A DNA stretch of 64,000 nt, taken from positions 44,302,509 to 44,366,508 of the forward strand of contig OX243812.1 in the NCBI GenBank assembly GCA_945859605.1, read 5' to 3'. This stretch comes from Lumbricus rubellus. Taxonomy: Eukaryota > Annelida > Clitellata > Crassiclitellata > Lumbricidae. Below are positions 45,370 to 56,352 of this stretch, piece by piece; within the stretch, counting starts at the first letter, position 1; each line of letters begins with the position of its first letter. The notes below the pieces were generated by a model. It had not been told where the DNA came from. It saw only the letters and a program-made list of their open reading frames with translations, and did no database searches. Both the position numbers and the translations under genes were made by a program.

Positions 45370-45610
45370 CAAGCAGTAAATATAGTAAGTAACTCGTAGC
45401 ACAAGGCTGCTAATCAATCAGCTCAAGCAATCACAAAACAACTTAACCACCAAAGTGTTAGTATGGATTGAAGAAAACTACCTACCAAATAACGTGAAAT
45501 ACTGGAGCACTGACAACTCCTGGCTGCTGTGAAAGCTAAACTGTCACCATATTTTATCATGTTAAAAATCATATAAATTTTGAATCATTCTAAAGCCCAA
45601 TTCGGGGAGC
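45370..45610. other. Intronic, no feature seen
   Basis: Short unique stretch between the exon and a LINE tail. Confidence 0.3.
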
Positions 45611-45639
45611 TTGCTTATTATTATTAAATAAATTTATAA

Positions 45640-45890
45640 TGCACACAAGGTCCACTGAAATGTGAATCTGAGGCGCGAATAGTCAGCAGGAAGATGCAGT
45701 TAGAGACAGCGCTGTCTCAGTGGCCGGCCCCAGATGCTGGAACAGTCTTCTCCCGCCCTGCGAGCAGCTGGTTCAGTTGACTCCTTCAAATCTGGACTCG
45801 AGACTCATTTATTCCTCAAGGCCTATCCTGCTGCTTAGTTTAGTATGTGAGGCACCCTTGTAACTGTGTTACGGCACCATAGAAATCCAT
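45640..45890 (+). mobile_element. CR1/L2-type LINE 3' fragment
   Basis: A decayed C-terminus: AGPRCWNSLLPP, then a frame giving SFKSGLETHLFLKAYPA. It ends in a GTTATTATTAG tail near 45915. Confidence 0.65.
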
Positions 45891-46330
45891 AGAAATCGTC
45901 ATTGTTATTATTAGTAGTATTATTAGAGACCCATGTGCTTGAAAGCAAAAGAGAAGTAGTGAGTTTTGAGCCGCTTTTGAAGGAAGGAAGTGAAATTAAG
46001 CTTCGAAGAGAGAGCAGAAGCCGATTGCATTCCCTCGGTGCTGAGGCATGGAATGCACACGAGCCCATAACTGTTTTGCATCGAGTTTCAGCTAAAAGGC
46101 TTGCACCCGATGAACGCAAGGCTTGCAACGAGGAGGAATGTAAGGAGTTAGTAGTGACTGAATATAGGAAGGTGTGTTGGTGCTGAGGGATTTGTAGGTC
46201 AGACGTGCCAATTTCAATTTGATCCTGTACTGAACAGGAAGCTAATGCAATTGATGGAGTAGGGTTGAGGAACTAGTTTGTATTGAGACAAGCAGCACTA
46301 CCCGCACTCTAGAGTTTTGGATGTGTTGCT
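45891..46330 (-). mobile_element. CR1/L2-type LINE 3' fragment, opposite orientation
   Basis: The minus strand reads SCAFHASAPRECNRL then LRSLISLPSFKSG, a C-terminal ORF2 segment. It meets the plus-strand fragment tail to tail through a shared ATT-rich junction. Confidence 0.65.
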
Positions 46331-46760
46331 TACTCTCCATGACTTATTAAATTTTGACCTATGATTTCTCTACTGGATTGACTTTGATAATGTTTGCACC
46401 TGAAACAACAGGCGCATCATGATACTGATGCTACAAAGTCATTAGATTGGATTTAACAAAGTACACAACACAGATGACCATCTTCAATTCTCATCAAAAA
46501 GAATTATTCAGATTAACGATTAAGGAAATTTCTAACTAATATCTTAGATATTTGAGCTGGCCATTGTCCAAAATATGGGTAATTTTTAACAATGTGTTTA
46601 TTCATGCCAGTCAAAATGCTTTATCTCACATTCTACAGCAACCACAGAGATAACACTATAAACAAATGCAAGGTAATCTTAGACTATAATAAACTAGGAT
46701 CCTTCAAATCTATTTTCCCAAACCTGCTTCAACACAGTGGCACTCTCCACATAGTCAAAA
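46331..46760. other. No feature seen
   Basis: AT-rich. The word AGTTCAGAATACCATAACTA near 46765 recurs near 53090, hinting at a dispersed repeat. Confidence 0.3.
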
Positions 46761-46879
46761 ATTAGTTCAGAATACCATAACTAGACTGGGCTCCTAGTTC
46801 TCCAAGCATAGACTTCAATTAGGCAGTGCCAAGCATTCTCTATTGCTAGACATGCAATTTAGAATGGCTCCCTTTAGCT

Positions 46880-47045
46880 CTTCATGAAGTGCCCAGTGCC
46901 CTTGCAACCCTGTTTTATGTCAACCTTAATTAAGACTGATCTCTTTAGCCGGGTTGAGTCGGGAGCACTTCTGAGTAGATACCTTTGAAGGAGTGCTATA
47001 TAAATATCTGAAATTAATGAATGAATAAATGAAATGCAATAAATA
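46880..47045 (+). mobile_element. CR1/L2-type LINE 3' tail
   Basis: GGGAGCACTTCTGAGTAG, GTGCTATATAAAT and an AATG-like tail define a 5'-truncated copy. Confidence 0.75.
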
Positions 47046-47124
47046 AATTGTAAAGAGTAAACTGTCACTGAAGATCAATGCCAGATGACACGTGTCAAGA
47101 CAAAATATAATTGATGGCACTCAC

Positions 47125-47176
47125 GTTGACTGCTCTGGAAACCGTGAGATGATGTCACCACAAGTGACCAATGTGG
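47125..47176 (-). CDS. Host HEAT-like gene, internal exon
   Basis: The acceptor TTGTCTACAG and donor GTGAGT frame a 52-base exon (2 + 16 codons + 2) reading TLVTCGDIISRFPEQS, with the last Thr codon completed by the exon at 45363. It is short, but the joint is in frame and both splice sites are strong. Confidence 0.7.
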
Positions 47177-47448
47177 CTGTAGACAATAGAAAAAGGAACT
47201 CATATGAAAGAAAACAGTAGTTTTCAATAGACAGAAGAGAACTCTTAGAGATTAGTAGAGCAGCTTTAACCCTTTGAGTCCCAAATTAAATATATTTTAG
47301 GAAAAAATTATTGAACATGTAAAATACGTCTACTTTACAGACCAGAACACATGCCATTTTAGATTTTGTGTAAAAAATGCTGAAAAGTGCATTTTTGGGC
47401 ATGACTCCAATTGGATTTAATGGGCTTCAGAGGACCCCCAAAACTGAA

Positions 47449-47853
47449 TAAAACAGAATCTTCAATTTTTTTAACCATTTACCACAATAATGCAAGTAGT
47501 TTGTGTGAGCAGTAGTATTGAAGAGAGAAACTGTAAAGACAGATAAGAAATTAAAAAGGACATGATAACATAGCAATTCCAACATGAACAGTGAACACCA
47601 GTTCATTGATGATGACGAAAACGACGATGATGATAAGTTCTCTGTGCGAAGCTATAAAACAGAATCTTCAATTTTTTTACCATTTACCACAATAATGCAA
47701 GTAGTTTGTGTGAGCAGTAGTATTGAAGAGAGAAACTGTGAAGACAGATAAAAAATTAAAAAGGACATGCTAACATAGCAATTCCAACATGAACACCAGT
47801 TCATTGATGCTGACGAAAACGACGACGATGATAAGTTCTCTGTGCAAAGCTAT
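47449..47853. repeat. Recent tandem duplication, about 205-bp period
   Basis: Starting at ATAAAACAGAATCTTCAAT (47449 and 47654), the two copies are nearly identical. Copy 2 lacks AACAGTG in the ACATGAACA run and has CTG for ATG near the end. Confidence 0.92.
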
Positions 47854-47914
47854 TGACTGTTATTTCGCTTGAGTGAGATGTTTTCCCGTTGCCTCCCTCA
47901 TAATAGACTCTACT

Positions 47915-48053
47915 TTTACGTCTACTTTCTGGGGTTATTACTGATTTTTTTATATTAAACTCAAAACTGTCCTTTTTTGCCGTGCTAGAGTCGGGAGCGC
48001 TTCTGAGTAGTCCCCTTGAAGAAGCGCTATATAAATTCTTGAAAGAACAAATA
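47915..48053 (+). mobile_element. CR1/L2-type LINE 3' tail
   Basis: Nearly identical to 43755-43890: ACTCAAAACTGT, GGGAGCGCTTCTGAGTAG, GCGCTATATAAATTCTTG. Confidence 0.88.
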
Positions 48054-48120
48054 GACAATTGTGGATGAGCAATTTGTCCAGTATCACAATGCCTCAATGA
48101 CTTGAGATAGATTCGAAACT

Positions 48121-50810
48121 GTGGCCTTTCAGTTACAAGGCAAAGGACATCCTCTACCTCGCAACTTGATACGCAATCAACTTCTCAACTCTACGATCTC
48201 TACTCCTCTACAATCAGCAATATTCTTGACAAGATGCTTCCACTACGTGGTGCTAAGTTTCGTGTTCGACCGCTTGCTGTCTGGTTCGACCGAGATTGTC
48301 ATCAACTGCGTCGTCGGACCCGCTGTCTTGAACGGCGTTTTCGACGCTCTAAAGATCCAGCCGATCGCCTCGTCTGGATCAATCAACTGCACTCCCTCTA
48401 CCATCTCTATCGTCAGAAAGAGTCGACATATTGGGAGAATTTGGTAATCAGGAACTCTAAGAATCCTAAATGCCTCTGGTCCACTATCTCTGGTCTACTC
48501 GGTCGATCCTCCCGTACAACTTCGACTCCTTCTTTCACAGCGGATGATTTCCTACACATGCTCACAAAGAAACTGGACGATCTTCGTGCTTCTACTGCTG
48601 ATTCCATACCTCCTTCCTACACTGCTTCTGAGTCGACTTTCAACGATTTTCGACCGATTCTTGAATCAGAACTACGTCATCTGCTCTCTACATCTAATTT
48701 AAAATCATGTGAACTAGACCCTCTCCCCCGTTTGTTATTGTAGATGTTCTTGATGACATTGTACCCTTCCTATTGTACTTATTTAATAGGTCTCTTTCAG
48801 AAGGTCACCTCCCAGCATCTGAGAAACGTGCTCTTGTATTTCCCTCTCTCAAAAAGCCAAACCTGGATCCTAGCTTGTGCCAAAATTATCGCCCTATTGC
48901 AAATCTTTCCTTTCTCTCTAAGACAGTGGTTCTTAACCAGTGTTCGACCGAACCCCTGGGGTTCGGTGAGCCAGTGCCAGGGGTTCGGCAGAGGTCCTCT
49001 GAAATATATACATATTCAGTGAAAAATCATCTGCTATTTTTTCAACTTTTATTTAATAACCTTTGTTTGAAACCTTATTAAATTTAAAGCTGCTCATCCT
49101 GTTAACCTTAGTTTTGGCTAACTGCACCAGTGCACCTCCTGATAATTAACACCGGCAGGCATCTTTCTGTGAAGTAGGCCTAATAGGCCTATAAGGTATT
49201 ATACCGATTAGATAGGCCTATGCAATTTTTAGTTGTTTTTCTGCAGAAATAGCATCGTATGACGTACGCTAAAAGCAAATATTGCCATTTTCTTATAATA
49301 TTTATACCACAGAGTATGTCGAGCAAAAAAGAAAAATTATGGTTCAAACTTGAGGGGTTCGGTGAATGGTCATGGATTTCTCTTGGGGTTCGGCTCCCTT
49401 GAAAAGGTTAAGAACCAATGCTCTAAGACTTTAGAGCGTCTTGTTTCTTTGCAACTGCTCCCTTATCTTGAGCAATCGGGCCTTCTACCTCCCAGACAAT
49501 CTGGTTTTAGAGCTCACCACTCGACTGAAACTGCTCTTCTTTCTCTTCTTTCTGACATTTATTCTGCTATGGATAAATCACAGATTACTCTTCTGGCTCT
49601 TTTTGATGCATCTTCAGCATTTGATATGGTAGACCATGATATTCTACTACATCGTCTTGAAACTTCTTTTGGTCTTAGCGATCTTCCTCTTCTTTGGTTT
49701 CATTCATATCTTACCGATCGTACCCAAATGGTTATACTAGATGATTCTCGCACCTCATGGGTTCCTGTTAAATTTGGAGTTCCTCAAGGATCCGTACTGG
49801 GTCCACTTCTTTATATCTTGTTTACAGCTGATATTCCTCTTCTCTTTGCTAAGCACTCAGCCTCTGGTCACCTTTATGCTGATGATGTTCAAACTTTTGT
49901 TCATGGCTCCTCTTACCAACAACTTGCTCTCTGTCAGTCTATTGAATCTCTTTCTGCTGATCTCAATTCTTGGATGTCCTCAAATCGTCTGTCGCTTAAC
50001 TCTTCCAAGACTCAGTTGATCTGGTTGGGCACTCGTCAACAGCTTAATAAGCTTGATTACGTTTTACTTGCCAAGCACTTTCCTCAATTTACTTTCGTGG
50101 CAAATGTCCGTGACCTTGGTGTTACTATTGACAATGCTCTTTCCTTCTCTACACATATTACTAATATTTCTCGGTCCAGCTTCTATCATCTACGTCGTTT
50201 ACGTGCCATTCGGCGATCTCTCTCTTCGTCGATTTTTTCATCTATGGTCCATGCCTTCATCTGTTCCCGCATTGACTACTGTAACTCATTACTCATTGGG
50301 CTACCTAAACTCCGCCTTGCTCCTCTCCAATCGGTACTTAATGCATCTGCTCGCTTGATTGCTCGCCTCCCTCGTTTCTCTCGCATTTCGGCTTTCATGA
50401 CTGAACACCTTCACTGGCTTCCTCTGACTCCCCGAATTCAATATAAAATTCTTTTTCTCACCTATAAGATGTTTTTGGGTCTAGCACCTCGCTACCTTTG
50501 TGATCTCATTAGGAAGCCTTTCTCAGCTACCGTTGGTCGTCCTCTCCGCTCTTTAGATCGTCATGATCTTCTTGTTCCACGATCTCGGACTGCCACAGCC
50601 CAACACCGCGCCTTTGCCTCTGTCTGCCCTTTACTGTGAAATGGCCTTCCTACTATTATTCGTGCTCAAATTTTATCTGGAGGCTTTACTTTTTCTGCCA
50701 GATGTCTCAAGACTTTTCTTTTTCCAGGTGTTCTTCGCACTGGGAGCGCCTCTGATTAGTTTGTACTGTGAGAGGCGCTTTATAAATCCAAAAATAGAAT
50801 AGAATAGAAT
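48121..50810 (+). mobile_element. CR1/L2-type LINE, best-preserved ORF2 in the window, split by a hAT-like element
   Basis: ORF2 runs from the linker after the lost endonuclease (48234-48743, RLVWINQLHSLYHLYRQKES) through DPSLCQNYRPIANLSFLSKT, then resumes after the insertion with LERLVSLQLLPYLEQSG. RT motif A is LALFDASSAFDMVDHDILL, motif B FGVPQGSVLGPLLYILF and motif C LYADDVQTF (about 49876), all intact. The C-terminus includes EHLHWLPLTPRIQYK. Lesions are a frameshift near 48735, the insertion, and a TGA at 50637. The 3' end is GCGCTTTATAAATCC with a GAATA tail. No EN domain: 5' truncated. Confidence 0.9.
48924..49420. mobile_element. hAT-like element, 497 bp, inside LINE ORF2
   Basis: The tips are CAGTGGTTCTTAACC and, reverse complemented, CATTGGTTCTTAACC. 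A perfect 8-bp duplication CTCTAAGA lies at 48916-48923 and 49421-49428, and GGGGTTCGG words occur near both ends. Removing the element and one duplication rejoins FLSKT to LERLV in frame. Confidence 0.95.
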
Positions 50811-50913
50811 ACTGCTAGTTCACCTTGCTCCGATTCAGTTCAATAATGCTAGGGAAAAGACCTATTTCAGTCTTGGATGAAAATTTCAAATGTGAACAGG
50901 GACTACACTTGGT

Positions 50914-51319
50914 CGGGGCTGTACTGGTAAATTTTGAGGTGAGTACACGCTGACCAGGAGAAAACCCAACTCTTTTCTGGGCTGAAAATTCTGACGACCT
51001 TTTTTTAAGTCATCCGGTCAAAATCTTGAGGAAGTATCTGCCAATTTCCCATCCAAAAAATTTGATGACTTTTTATAGTCATCCGGCCCAAATCTTCAGG
51101 AAATATCCGCCAATTTCCCGTCCGAAAAAAAACTGATGACCTTTTTTCAGTCATTTGCTCACAATTTCTGCAAGAATACACCTAAATAACAGCGTGTACC
51201 TGTGCACCCTGCTGTTTGCCCACGTATACCCTGGTTTTCGGGAGGTGAGTATACGATGCTGTTTTTCCCCGGAGGTGAGTACAAGCTGTATACCCACATA
51301 GCCCTCGTGTACAGCCCTG
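50914..51319. mobile_element. hAT-like element, 406 bp, GGGCTGTAC tips
   Basis: The left tip CGGGGCTGTACTGG pairs with the reverse-complemented right tip CAGGGCTGTACACG. The flanks CACTTGGT (50906-50913) and CACTTGAT (51320-51327) match at 7 of 8 bases. The interior has three diverged copies of a roughly 65-bp GTCATCCGG-containing unit. Confidence 0.75.
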
Positions 51320-51327
51320 CACTTGAT

Positions 51328-52600
51328 TAGTGTGAATTGTTAGAAACAGTTCTTATCTTTGGTAACAGACAGATGGCACTGTCACGTCATGCATTCGTGC
51401 ACACATAACTATAACGACATTTTACATCTCTGCAGCTAGGTTTCAGAGTATTCTGGAATACAATGTAGGCTATGTCTAATGTTGTCACAGCACCCAGAAA
51501 GTTTGGCAGCCATCACCTTTTTGTTCTTCCTGATGGATTTCAGGCTTTGTTAGTTATTCAACCTGCAAATTAAGCTACAAATTCATGGGGTGTACATTGT
51601 ACACTAAAGAACGTAACGCATTGCATTGTTCCACAAGTCTTCAATCAATGCTCATGGGAAAATGCTGAAACTATTCCAATGGAGATTAATTGTCTGGAGG
51701 TTTACATAACCTTTATTTCCAAAACACACCACCAGTTTTCCAGACAGTTTTCCTTATTGAAATGCATGAATGAGTTTGAGGATGGATGTTTCTGCAGCCC
51801 TTTGGCCCTTTGGAAAGAGCTGTGCTAGTAGAATTTCATCTTTATCTCTGTGTATTTTTTGTGTCATCATCTAAGTCGGCATGCGGCAAATCATCTTCGC
51901 TACAGGTTGCTACACTGTCTTCAATAACTGATAATGGCTTATCTTCACAGTGTGATTCGTTTCTGGATCTAAAATATCAATTTCTGGGAATATAATCAGT
52001 CTTTTGCCACTCGACCATACCCTGTTTTGCACCATCCCCATCACAATCCATGTTCTTTATGACCCTAAGATATTAAAATAAAAATAAATTGATATAAAAA
52101 TCCCATTCTCAGTAGTAGGAGAAGCGGTTTTAGTATTTGCTGGTGAGTCAAAATTGCCACAGAGAAACAGCAAGAAATGTAGTGCATACATTATATTATT
52201 GGCCTGTGAGACCCGTTGACTCCAAATAGAGTCATGTTCAAACTTCATGTTTCCTCCACAATTTTTAATTAAAAACCATAAAAGTCATCTGGTAGCTAAA
52301 ACATATACTTGTATAAAAGCAACAAAACAATTTTCTTACATTTGGATACCTATTGTTTAATAAAAAAATTACTGACAAAGGTAACATAATTTTTTTTCGC
52401 ACAAGGCCAGTGTTAAGACTATTATTGTGGTACCACCTAGGACGATAGTGCTACTTTGTTTTGAAAGATTCAACATTATGTGAATATTGATAATAAATTA
52501 ATCCTGGTTACCAGGCTTTGAAATTTTTATGAAAGAACATTAATTTGCACCAATGACTCCAATAGGAGTCTTGGGTCTGAAAGGGTTAAATCAATTAGGT
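51328..52600. other. No confirmed gene; one exon-like minus-strand stretch
   Basis: AT-rich. At 51968-51842 (minus) an AG acceptor is followed by a 42-codon acidic open frame (see findings). Otherwise nothing. Confidence 0.35.
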
Positions 52601-52609
52601 AGACCATTA

Positions 52610-53000
52610 TGTTACAAACACATTTATAAGTAACATAAAGGCAAGCAAAGTGATATCGGAAGATGCAAAGTGCCACAAAGAAATCAAGAAAAGGATAGCG
52701 ATGTGGGTATGGAGAAGGATGGAATACTGAAAAAGGTTGAAGAGGAAAGATCCTTGATGAATACAATTAGAACAAGGCAGAAGAACTGGATAGGACATGC
52801 ACTGAGAGGCAACTCATTGCAAAGATACATAGTGGAGGGCAAAGTGGAGGGTAAGAGGGGAAGAGGAAGACCTAGGGAAAAGTTCTTAGACTGGATGATG
52901 GAGGATGGATATGGAAAACTCAAAGAAAAAGCACAACATCGAGAAGAGTGGCGTTGTTGGGCATCTGGACCTGCCGAGAGGCAGCAAACCTAAAGAAGAA
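52610..53000 (+). mobile_element. RTE-type LINE C-terminus with internal deletion
   Basis: EDAKCHKEIKKRIAM is fused by a deletion near 52700 to a WVWRRME-like stretch, and then KKVEEERSLMNTIRTRQKNW through GRPREKFLDWMM follows. Compared with 60955-61620, several hundred bases are missing. It ends with the RTE 3' CCTGCCGAGAGGCAGC. Confidence 0.85.
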
Positions 53001-53360
53001 AGGCAAGCAGATAACACAGCCCATCTAACCAAACACTAGGTCATGTTTTATAACACAGTAATCCATGTTTAGTAAAAAATGAGTTCAGAATACCATAACT
53101 ATCGTGAGAAAAAAATAACATGATATCTATCTACAACTTGGTAGTTGTAGTCTCTCAAAAAATCTCTAGCTAAAATGTGTAAATTCTATGCACAGTGCAG
53201 ATACATTTATGCAAGGTCATTGGGTCATCACAACTGCATGTTAACACACCAGATTAAGAAGGCCACTTGCACTGTTTACTGAAATACAGAAGTGTCTCCT
53301 ACACATAAATCCCAAATCCTTTGACAATATCAGAGGTCAGCAACATGGACCATATCAGAA
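53000..53360. other. No feature seen
   Basis: AT-rich spacer. Confidence 0.3.
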
Positions 53361-53369
53361 GGCTGCATA

Positions 53370-53611
53370 GTGTCCTGTCACAAACACTTACCAGCACAAC
53401 CTCAATGCCATGGAAGCCTTAGCCAAGCACGAACTGAACTACGTCGGACTCGGAGGAGTCGGTTACAACCAGTTCTCACAAGAAGTAGTTTAGTAAACGA
53501 TGACCTGATTTGCAATGTTATTGCTCAAAGATCTTGATCATTAGTCGAGTTTTCGTAAGGGTCATTCTACTGAGACCCTTCTGGCTCGCCTCTTATCAGA
53601 TATCAAGAACT
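53370..53611 (+). mobile_element. CR1/L2-type LINE fragment
   Basis: A short RT segment, SSFRKGHSTETLLARLLSDI, matches the pre-motif-A region of the CR1/L2 copies. The sequence before it (about 53400-53490) has an unassigned frame. Confidence 0.65.
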
Positions 53612-54145
53612 CCGCCAAAGCCGGTCCCAAGCCCGGTTGAAAAAGGAGGAGGGTTAGGGCATGGGGTTAGCAACCCCCATCCCTGTAAAACTCAACTACC
53701 ACTACAGAAACGACAAGAGGCTGCCAATCCGGTACACAGAGGCGAAGAAGCGAAGACACACTGCTGGACGGGCATATGAAGATGCCGGGGGAAAGCCGAA
53801 AGGAGCCCCGGATCCTGACAAGTCTTCAACGCCAAAACAACAACAAGAATCGGAACCTGGAACGTCTGAACACTCTACCAGTGTGGGAAGATGGACCAGG
53901 TGATTCGAGAAATGGAGCGGTACCATCTGGATATATTGGGCATAAGTGAGATGAGATGGACAGGAAATGGGAGCTTCAAAAAAGGAGACACAACAGTGCT
54001 GTATGTTGGAAACAAAAATCATCATGTGCGAGGGGTGGGCTTTCTACTCGGGAAACAGGCAACTCAACCCTATAAATGAACGCATAATTACAGCAAGATT
54101 TCATACAAGACATGCTAAAGTCACAATCGTACAGGTATACGCACC

Positions 54146-54573
54146 CAGTGGCGTAGCAATAGGGCGTGCAGCCTGTGCAGTGCACGAGGGCCCCCGGCAG
54201 TAAGGGGCCCCCGGCGGTCAGATTCAATTTTTTACTTTCTGAATATTCAGAACGTAGCCTTATCAAGTCTAGCTTACAAGTTTGGCATACACACTCAAAA
54301 GTGTCATTGGTTTAAATTCTTATTCTATTTTCTCTGGTAGACTGAAGAATTTTAAAATGTTTTATAAATATAGGCCTATATGAGAGAAAATAATATAAAA
54401 AATTGTGATAAGCTAATTATATATTTAATTTCGAGTGCGAAATATGCAGTGTCTATATCAAAAGAGGCGTTGTTGCGCAACCTTTTTGTTTGAAATCGAG
54501 GGGGTTAAAGCACTGAAGGGGCCCGCCACCGAAACCCTGCACAGGGGCCCCCAAACACCTTGCTACGCCACTG
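54146..54573. mobile_element. hAT-like element, 428 bp, CAGTGGCGTAGC tips
   Basis: The tips are CAGTGGCGTAGCAATAGG and, reverse complemented, CAGTGGCGTAGCAAGGTG. A perfect 8-bp duplication TACGCACC lies at 54138-54145 and 54574-54581. GGGGCCCCC words occur near both ends. It interrupts the RTE endonuclease at QVYAP. Confidence 0.95.
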
Positions 54574-54747
54574 TACGCACCGATGGAGGACGCAGAGGAG
54601 GAGCAGAAAGACGAGTTTTACAATCAGCTAGGGAGCGTGATCGATAAGATTCCGAGCTATGATGTTAGGATCGTGATGGGTGACTTTAATGCCGAACTGG
54701 ACGCTGACAGGAGAGGAATGCCGGGAATCGTGGGCCCATATGGTACG

Positions 54748-55044
54748 CATTGGCGTCCGCAGCGGGGCGCAAGTGCGCCCCCTGGATTTTTTGCATAGTT
54801 GCACATAAATTTATATTATTTGCTTGTGATTGTTACAACGCGATTTTCAATGTGATTATCGATTCGTTCTACAAGTTGAACCTATATATCTTTCTTTGGG
54901 CGCATAACGTATAGGTATTAGGTAGGCTATAGGATCCTCTCGTGGTAATATGAAAATTCAAACTGTCACCCATTAAATTTAGACCATGTGACAATTATTT
55001 AAAAGTTTGCGCCACCCCTAGAATTTTTTTTGCGGATGCCCATG
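54748..55044. mobile_element. Non-autonomous element, 297 bp, relative of the 4078 composite
   Basis: The tips are CATTGGCGTCCGCAG and, reverse complemented, CATGGGCATCCGCAAAA. A perfect duplication ATGGTACG lies at 54740-54747 and 55045-55052. It shares GGGGCGCAAG near the left and AAAAGTTTGCGCC near the right with the 4078-11006 element. Confidence 0.95.
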
Positions 55045-55544
55045 ATGGTACGGCGGAGACAACTAACAACAATGGGGAGCAATTCCTAACAGCAGCAGGC
55101 ACAGGCAGACTGGCCATAGGAAACACCTTCTTCTGCCACAAAGGAATACATAAGGCAACTTGGAGCTCGCCGGGAGGAAGGACAAGAAATGAGATCGACT
55201 ACTTATATATCAGTGGAAGATGGCGCTCGGCACTCCAAGACGTCAGGGCATACAGAGGAGCGGACATAGGATCTGATCACAATCTCGTTATCGGGAAAAT
55301 CAAGATTAGGTTTAAAAAATCGAGCAAAGGAGGGTTGTCAAGACCATTCGCAACTGAAAAACTCAAGGACATAGCAATAGCTCAGGAATTCCAAGTAGAG
55401 ATTAAAAACAGATTTGAACCTTTGCAATACAGCGAGGATAGAGAGGAACAATGGGAGATGTTCACCCAAGCGGTCACAAAGAGTGCCGAAAACGTTGTAG
55501 GAAGAAGAAGAGGAGGAAAAAAGAACGATGAATCACAGACACAA

Positions 55545-55672
55545 CATGGGAGCTCTCTGTCTCTCTGTCTCTCTAAAACAGTACTTTTCAGCCGAGGTTG
55601 GGTCGGGAGCGCTCCTGAGTAGAAACTTTGAAGGGCGCTATATAAATCTCCATAATGAATGAATGAATGAGA
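55545..55672 (+). mobile_element. CR1/L2-type LINE 3' tail
   Basis: TCTCTGTCTCTCTG, GGGAGCGCTCCTGAGTAG, GCGCTATATAAATC and an AATG tail. Confidence 0.85.
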
Positions 55673-55905
55673 TAATACTTTAGATATGAATTCATAACCA
55701 CAACTCTATCTTGAAAGAACTGCAAAGTTCAAAATAAGTTAGCTCCAGTCAGTCTATTGGCCCGAGTGGAGAGGCCAATCCACCAAATACTTGCAAATAT
55801 CTGAATAAACATCAGAAATACTGCACTAGCTTCATATAGAGGAATGGATCTGACTAAAAATCCTACAATTTGGATATTCTACAATGGCTGGCACAGTGCT
55901 AGCAC

Positions 55906-56344
55906 GGTTCCCGGACAATTCGGCGCCGTACAATTCGGACCGGACAATTCGGACCGGACTATTCGGAACCGGACAATTCGGACCGAACAATTCGTTGCAG
56001 CCCAAATTCGTGATGGGACTTCTCCATCACCCAAAATGTATACTGTCGAAACTAATATTAATCTGACACCTCACTATATATCGGGCATAAAAAAACCATG
56101 GGCCTATAGGTATGAAACTTCCATTGATCTAAATGAGATGCCTATAAGTTGATAATTTACTGCATTTAGCTACTAATTTAAGTGTCTTATTTCTGTTATT
56201 GGATAAATTTTAGAAGATCAGACAATATTTGCTTGGTACCATATAATTTTATTTCATACCATTGATAAACAAAAGCTTCATAGCCGTAAGAGCAATATTT
56301 TTACATGCACTCCGAATTGTCCGGTTCCGAATTGTCCGGACACC
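55906..56344. mobile_element. Foldback element B, 439 bp, GGACAATTCGG arms
   Basis: The left tip GGTTCCCGGACAATTCGG pairs with the reverse-complemented right tip GGTGTCCGGACAATTCGG. A perfect 8-bp duplication GCTAGCAC lies at 55898-55905 and 56345-56352. The left arm (55906-55994) has about six units of roughly 13 bp (GGACAATTCGGACC). The right arm (56311-56344) has two inverted units. The interior is AT-rich and non-coding. Confidence 0.93.
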
Positions 56345-56352
56345 GCTAGCAC

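Larger units (their letters stand above)
47270..52585. mobile_element. Possible TTAA-flanked composite, 5.3 kb, CCCTTT tips
   Basis: TTAA lies at 47266-47269 and 52586-52589. The tips CCCTTTGAGTCCCAAATT and, reverse complemented, CCCTTTCAGACCCAAGAC agree at 12 of the first 15 bases. A GACTCCAAT word lies near both ends. It contains a tandem duplication, a CR1/L2 copy and other elements. TTAA is common, so the tip match carries the case. Confidence 0.5.
53612..55545 (+). mobile_element. RTE-type LINE, endonuclease domain with two insertions
   Basis: After a likely 5' UTR, the EN domain begins near 53855 with GKMDQVIREMERYHLDILGI and continues SEMRWTGNGSF. It breaks at VTIVQVYAP (54145), resumes with MEDAEEEQKDEFYNQLG and VRIVMGDFNAELDAD, and breaks again at 54747. 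It then gives AGTGRLAIGNTFFCHKGIH and GADIGSDHNLVIGK (catalytic SDH) and ends in the basic linker near 55540. RT is absent; the 3' side is replaced by a LINE tail. Both breaks are clean insertions. Confidence 0.88.
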
